From SLQH01 sp964612995 (GTDB lineage: Bacteria; Planctomycetota; UBA11346): 9,290 bases of DNA. The notes beneath the pieces are model-generated. The model saw only the letters and a program-made list of their open reading frames with translations, did no database searches and was not told where the DNA came from. Where the stretch lies: positions 1 through 9,290 of the forward strand of contig CAZTGE010000158.1 of the NCBI GenBank assembly GCA_964612995.1, in the 5' to 3' direction. How positions within the stretch are numbered: position 1 is the first letter of the stretch; each line of letters begins with the position of its first letter. Both the position numbers and the translations under genes were made by a program. Shown one piece after another: positions 7,091 through 9,290 of this stretch.

Positions 7091-7128
7091 CCTGGCGCTC
7101 CCGGGGGCCGAGGTTCGAGCGCCCCAGG
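7091..7128. repeat. second intergenic inverted repeat
   Basis: CCTGGCGCTC (7091-7100) pairs with GAGCG and CCAGG (7117-7121 and 7124-7128), with a 2-base bulge and a 16-base loop. It follows the long hairpin by 32 bases, and the palindrome GCGATCGC (7139-7146) comes shortly after. Apart from these hairpins I see no gene, tRNA or clear promoter in 6880-7209; CATACT at 7171-7176 is a possible -10 box for the next gene but lacks a -35 partner. Confidence 0.4.
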
Positions 7129-7209
7129 TCGCCGCCTCGCGATCGCGCATGTACAGCGAGCGCGGGTGGCCATACTCGGTTGCACCTTCTGTCATCCCGG
7201 GAGCCGACC

Positions 7210-7638
7210 ATGTCCAGTGTCTCCGTCATCCTGATCCCGCTCGTGCTCTGCCTGTTCTGCGTCGGCTGCAGCAACGGCGCGGCCAGCGGCGAGGGCGAGC
7301 GCCCGAGTGCCTCGCCCGATGCGCCCTCCGATGCCAAGCAGGCCACCGATGCGAGCACCGACGACACAGCGGAGTGGGAGTACCGCGTACGCTTTGAAAA
7401 CAAGGGCACCCGCAGCGAGAGCCGCCACGGGATGCTGGTGAAGGACGGCAAGCCGGTGCTCGGCAAGCAGAAGGGCGAGACCCGGGAGACGCCGATCGGC
7501 ACCTTCCGCTGGCAGGGCCTGGAGAAGCCGGTGTTGTGGGCCGATACCGGGTGGACCCGGATCGCCGGTGAGGGTCCGACCACCGAGGTCAGCGATACCG
7601 TCGGCCCGCGCCCGCGGCGACTGCCGCAGCCAGAGTAG
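7210..7638 (+). CDS. small putative lipoprotein of unknown function
   Basis: 142 residues. The N-terminus is a hydrophobic signal (residues 3-18) ending in FCVGCSN, so Cys20 is the likely lipidated residue; Cys at -3 is atypical for a lipobox. Residues 21-55 form a Ser/Ala/Asp/Glu-rich linker, as in many lipoproteins tethered at a distance. The folded part (about 56-130) carries WEYRVRFENKG, a short charged section and RETPIGTFRWQG. I do not recognise a family. GGAG (7200-7203) six bases before the ATG sets this start; longer in-frame starts at 6988 or 7060 would bury the signal peptide inside the protein. The next lipoprotein gene begins 71 bases downstream on the same strand, so the two may be co-transcribed. 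Confidence 0.75.
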   Translation: MSSVSVILIPLVLCLFCVGCSNGAASGEGERPSASPDAPSDAKQATDASTDDTAEWEYRVRFENKGTRSESRHGMLVKDGKPVLGKQKGETRETPIGTFRWQGLEKPVLWADTGWTRIAGEGPTTEVSDTVGPRPRRLPQPE

Positions 7639-7709
7639 CCGCGTCGCTTGCCCCGGCCCGCCGTGCGTCATCCTGTAGGTGTCCGACCCACCGGCCCAGG
7701 GGATCGACC

Positions 7710-8369
7710 ATGCGTTGGATGATCGTGCTCACCGTCTTCCTGCTCGCCGGCTGCCTCGGCGGTCCACGCCTGTCCTACTACCAGGACGAGCACGGCGAAT
7801 GGCAGCGTCAGACCCCGGAGCGGATGCGCAGACACCACGCCCACGAGCTGGAGCAGGAGCTGGCCGCAGCCGGCATCGCGCCCAGCCGGGTGGTCATCGC
7901 CGAGCTGCCGGCCTACAGCACCGACGAGTTCGACATGGGGCAGTGGCTCTACGAGACGATCACCGCCACCGTGACCGTGCCCGTCTCCGAGCAGGTCGAT
8001 GCCGAGGCGCTGCAGCAGCGCGCGCGCGACCATTTCCTCTCCTGTCGCGAGCGGTTCTCGACTCCGATCCAGGTGACCCTGGTCCGCGGGCCGATCCAGC
8101 CGCTGCGCGAACCGTCCAGACCCGCAGAGGTCGCCGAGGTGGCCGACAGCCCGGCCGACAGCCCAGCCGACGATCCGCCTGGCAGCCCGGCAACTGGCGG
8201 AACCCGCACCTATACCCTGCAGCAGGGCGACACCCTGGGCGAGATCGCGGCCGTGTTCTACGGCACGTCGCGGCACTGGCGCAAGATCGTCGCGGCCAAC
8301 CCCGGCCTGGATCCCGCCGACCTGACCGTCGGCCAGGAGCTGGTCATTCCGCGGCTCGACGCCGATTGA
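7710..8369 (+). CDS. LysM-domain lipoprotein
   Basis: 219 residues. A short signal with a consensus lipobox, LAGC (12-15), predicts lipid attachment at Cys15; Leu at +2 favours sorting to the outer membrane. Residues 20-130 are an unrecognised periplasmic region with two predicted helices (36-55 and 96-115) and a strand-rich middle. A Pro/Ala/Asp/Ser linker (about 133-164) contains the tandem DSPADSPADD. The C-terminus (166-214) is one full LysM domain: RTYTLQQGDTLGEIAAVFYG, then WRKIVAANPG and LTVGQELVIP. LysM binds N-acetylglucosamine chains of peptidoglycan, so the protein probably links the outer membrane to the cell wall. No hydrolase domain is seen. AGGGGA (7698-7703) six bases before the ATG supports the start. 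Confidence 0.88.
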   Translation: MRWMIVLTVFLLAGCLGGPRLSYYQDEHGEWQRQTPERMRRHHAHELEQELAAAGIAPSRVVIAELPAYSTDEFDMGQWLYETITATVTVPVSEQVDAEALQQRARDHFLSCRERFSTPIQVTLVRGPIQPLREPSRPAEVAEVADSPADSPADDPPGSPATGGTRTYTLQQGDTLGEIAAVFYGTSRHWRKIVAANPGLDPADLTVGQELVIPRLDAD

Positions 8370-8381
8370 GCGGCGGCTGCA

Positions 8382-8693
8382 TTGTCCGTGGATCCCGCTG
8401 CACTCGTCGTCCGTCATCGCCGCGGCCTGCTCAGCGATAGCGAGCTGCTGGTCAACCTCCTGCAGCAGGGCGAGGCGATCGACTGTGACCAGATCGAGGC
8501 GCTGTTATCGGAGGCGCTCTTCGAGCGCTTGCTCGCACAGGCGGCGGCGGCCCGGACCGGCGGCTACCACGCTCGCATCCGGGGACGCTGCATCCAACGC
8601 GGCGAGTCGGTCACCGACGAGATCGAGGCGGCGATCAATCACGCCTATCGCCGGCTGAACGAACGCTTCGATCCCGATGGCTCTGCGCAGTGA
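8382..8693 (+). CDS. small hypothetical protein following the LysM gene in the same frame
   Basis: 103 residues if begun at TTG 8382; GTG at 8388 gives 101. It is helical and charged, with ELLVNLLQQGEAIDCDQIEALLSEALFERLL in two runs (about 21-52), and a C-terminal helix around EIEAAINHAYRRLNERF. Two cysteines (35 and 70) are present. No signal or membrane segment is seen, and I recognise no family. The start has no good Shine-Dalgarno site, only GAGCGG about seven bases upstream. It lies in the same frame as the LysM gene, separated by its TGA and four codons, so it is either translated by coupling or by reading through that stop. The gene is likely real because its residue composition is unlike the shadow frames. 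Confidence 0.6.
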   Translation: MSVDPAALVVRHRRGLLSDSELLVNLLQQGEAIDCDQIEALLSEALFERLLAQAAAARTGGYHARIRGRCIQRGESVTDEIEAAINHAYRRLNERFDPDGSAQ

Positions 8694-8694
8694 G

Positions 8695-8713
8695 GCGCCG
8701 TGGCTCACGGCGC
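8695..8713 (+). terminator. post-stop hairpin with GCT loop, possible 3' end element
   Basis: GCGCCGTG (8695-8702), GCT and CACGGCGC (8706-8713) form a perfect 8-bp stem with a 3-base loop, starting two bases after the stop of the preceding gene. No T-run follows, so termination, if it occurs, would need rho or other help. It may close the transcript of the two lipoproteins and the small gene. Confidence 0.4.
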
Positions 8714-8852
8714 GCCGTGCGACCATGGGGCCATCATCGGGTCCGCCCTGGCTTCCGGGTCACGCGCTGTTTTGGGTGGAATCGCCCTGCCGGGCGCTTC
8801 ACAATGGCCTCCATGCGGGCATCCGGAGCGGTGAGTACGGTGGAGAGCCGAC

Positions 8853-9200
8853 ATGGCGCAGTCTGAATCCGGCGACGGTTTCGACGTCGAGGACGCCGAC
8901 CAGCCCGGCAACCTCAATACCACCACCCGTCTGCTGCGGGTGATCAACGAGATCGCGTCGCAGGACAAGCTCCAGGAGATGGAGGTCGACATCGACCTCG
9001 AGCTCGAGGACCTGCTCGACGTGGAGGACGCCATCCGCGCCTTGCTCGACGAATTGGCCGTGGCACGCCCGGAGCTCGACGGCAAGACGGCGGGCGATTT
9101 CATCGACCGCGAGAGCATCGAGCGGGTGGAATGCGTGCTGACCGATATTCTCGATGCCTGGGCACAGAAGATCAAAGAGGCGCTTCGTGATCGGCTTTAG
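8853..9200 (+). CDS. small, very acidic hypothetical protein
   Basis: 115 residues, with about 31 Asp/Glu against 12 Lys/Arg. It lacks a signal peptide and membrane segments, so it is probably cytoplasmic. A disordered acidic start (1-22) is followed by helices at about 23-36 (TTTRLLRVINEIA), 47-71 (heptad-like Leu/Ile with alternating acids, a possible coiled coil) and 86-114. A single cysteine is at 94. I do not recognise a family; the size and charge resemble small regulatory or partner-binding proteins, but this is not evidence of function. GGAGAG (8842-8847) five bases before the ATG fixes the start. It has its own 159-base upstream spacer and so is probably a separate unit from the LysM cluster. 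Confidence 0.72.
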   Translation: MAQSESGDGFDVEDADQPGNLNTTTRLLRVINEIASQDKLQEMEVDIDLELEDLLDVEDAIRALLDELAVARPELDGKTAGDFIDRESIERVECVLTDILDAWAQKIKEALRDRL

Positions 9201-9202
9201 TT

Positions 9203-9268
9203 AGGGGGGCGCTGCCCCCCTGGCCCCCCGGCGACCGTCGGTCGCGACTCGCCCGGCTGCGCCGGGCG
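9203..9268. repeat. three tandem GC-rich hairpins with 3-base loops
   Basis: Just after the stop codon come AGGGGGGC-GCT-GCCCCCCT (9203-9221), GCGACC-GTC-GGTCGC (9231-9245) and CGCCCGGC-TGC-GCCGGGCG (9250-9268), all perfect stems. The first stands where a terminator would be expected but is followed by C-rich rather than T-rich sequence. The block continues to the window edge, so it may be part of a larger repeat. A smaller relative, CGCCC-TGCC-GGGCG, is at 8783-8796. Confidence 0.55.
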
Positions 9269-9290
9269 TGGGCAGCGGTCGCTTCGCTCC

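Noticed and set aside
7104..7128. GGTTCGAG as the T-arm of a tRNA
   Set aside because: The flanks do not form a T stem, and no acceptor, D or anticodon arm can be placed around it; it lies in the loop and arm of the intergenic hairpin.
8145..8195. Short direct repeats around GACAGCCC as a mobile or CRISPR-like repeat
   Set aside because: They encode the Pro/Ala/Asp linker of the LysM lipoprotein and are normal low-complexity coding repeats.
9203..9221. First downstream hairpin as a classical intrinsic terminator
   Set aside because: The stem is strong, but it is followed by GGCCCCCC rather than a T-run.

Overview
The window is GC-rich bacterial DNA, apparently chromosomal. It has Shine-Dalgarno sites, lipoboxes, sigma70-like promoters and one classical rho-independent terminator. 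Two lipoproteins, one carrying LysM, point to a diderm envelope. My best guess is a high-GC proteobacterium, possibly a gammaproteobacterium and perhaps salt-adapted given the acidic proteins, but no rRNA or tRNA is present to settle this. No transposase, integrase, CRISPR array or phage gene was seen.

Layout. (1) Bases 1-278 hold a candidate minus-strand promoter and hairpin just downstream of the first gene, and perhaps the start of a gene running off the left edge. (2) Bases 279-2945, minus strand: a family GH31 glycoside hydrolase, cytoplasmic by sequence. (3) Bases 2946-3490: a 545-base divergent control region with three dyad-symmetric elements, a TACAAT -10 box and, starting at the predicted transcript start, a leader that can fold into a closed multi-helix RNA with mutually exclusive pairings. 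(4) Bases 3491-5206, plus strand: a secreted multidomain protein (signal peptide, HEAT repeats, two Ig-like domains, PA14), ending at a strong terminator. (5) Bases 5332-6879, minus strand: a prolyl-tRNA synthetase of the short archaeal/eukaryotic-like type. (6) Bases 6880-7209: a non-coding divergent region with a long near-perfect hairpin and a second shorter one. (7) Bases 7210-8693, plus strand: a small lipoprotein of unknown function, a LysM lipoprotein, and a 103-residue protein that follows it in the same frame after a single stop. (8) Bases 8853-9200, plus strand: a very acidic 115-residue protein, followed by three tandem hairpins with 3-base loops.

How they may work together. The GH31 enzyme and the PA14/HEAT protein diverge from one control region, so joint regulation in carbohydrate use is possible: PA14 domains often bind glycans and GH31 enzymes cleave alpha-glycosides. 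The LysM cluster is an envelope module. proS is a housekeeping gene between them. The most unusual items are the structured leader at 3228-3490, the domain architecture of the secreted protein, the ProRS type and the long intergenic hairpin at 7009-7058. No complete novel defence or mobile system is visible.
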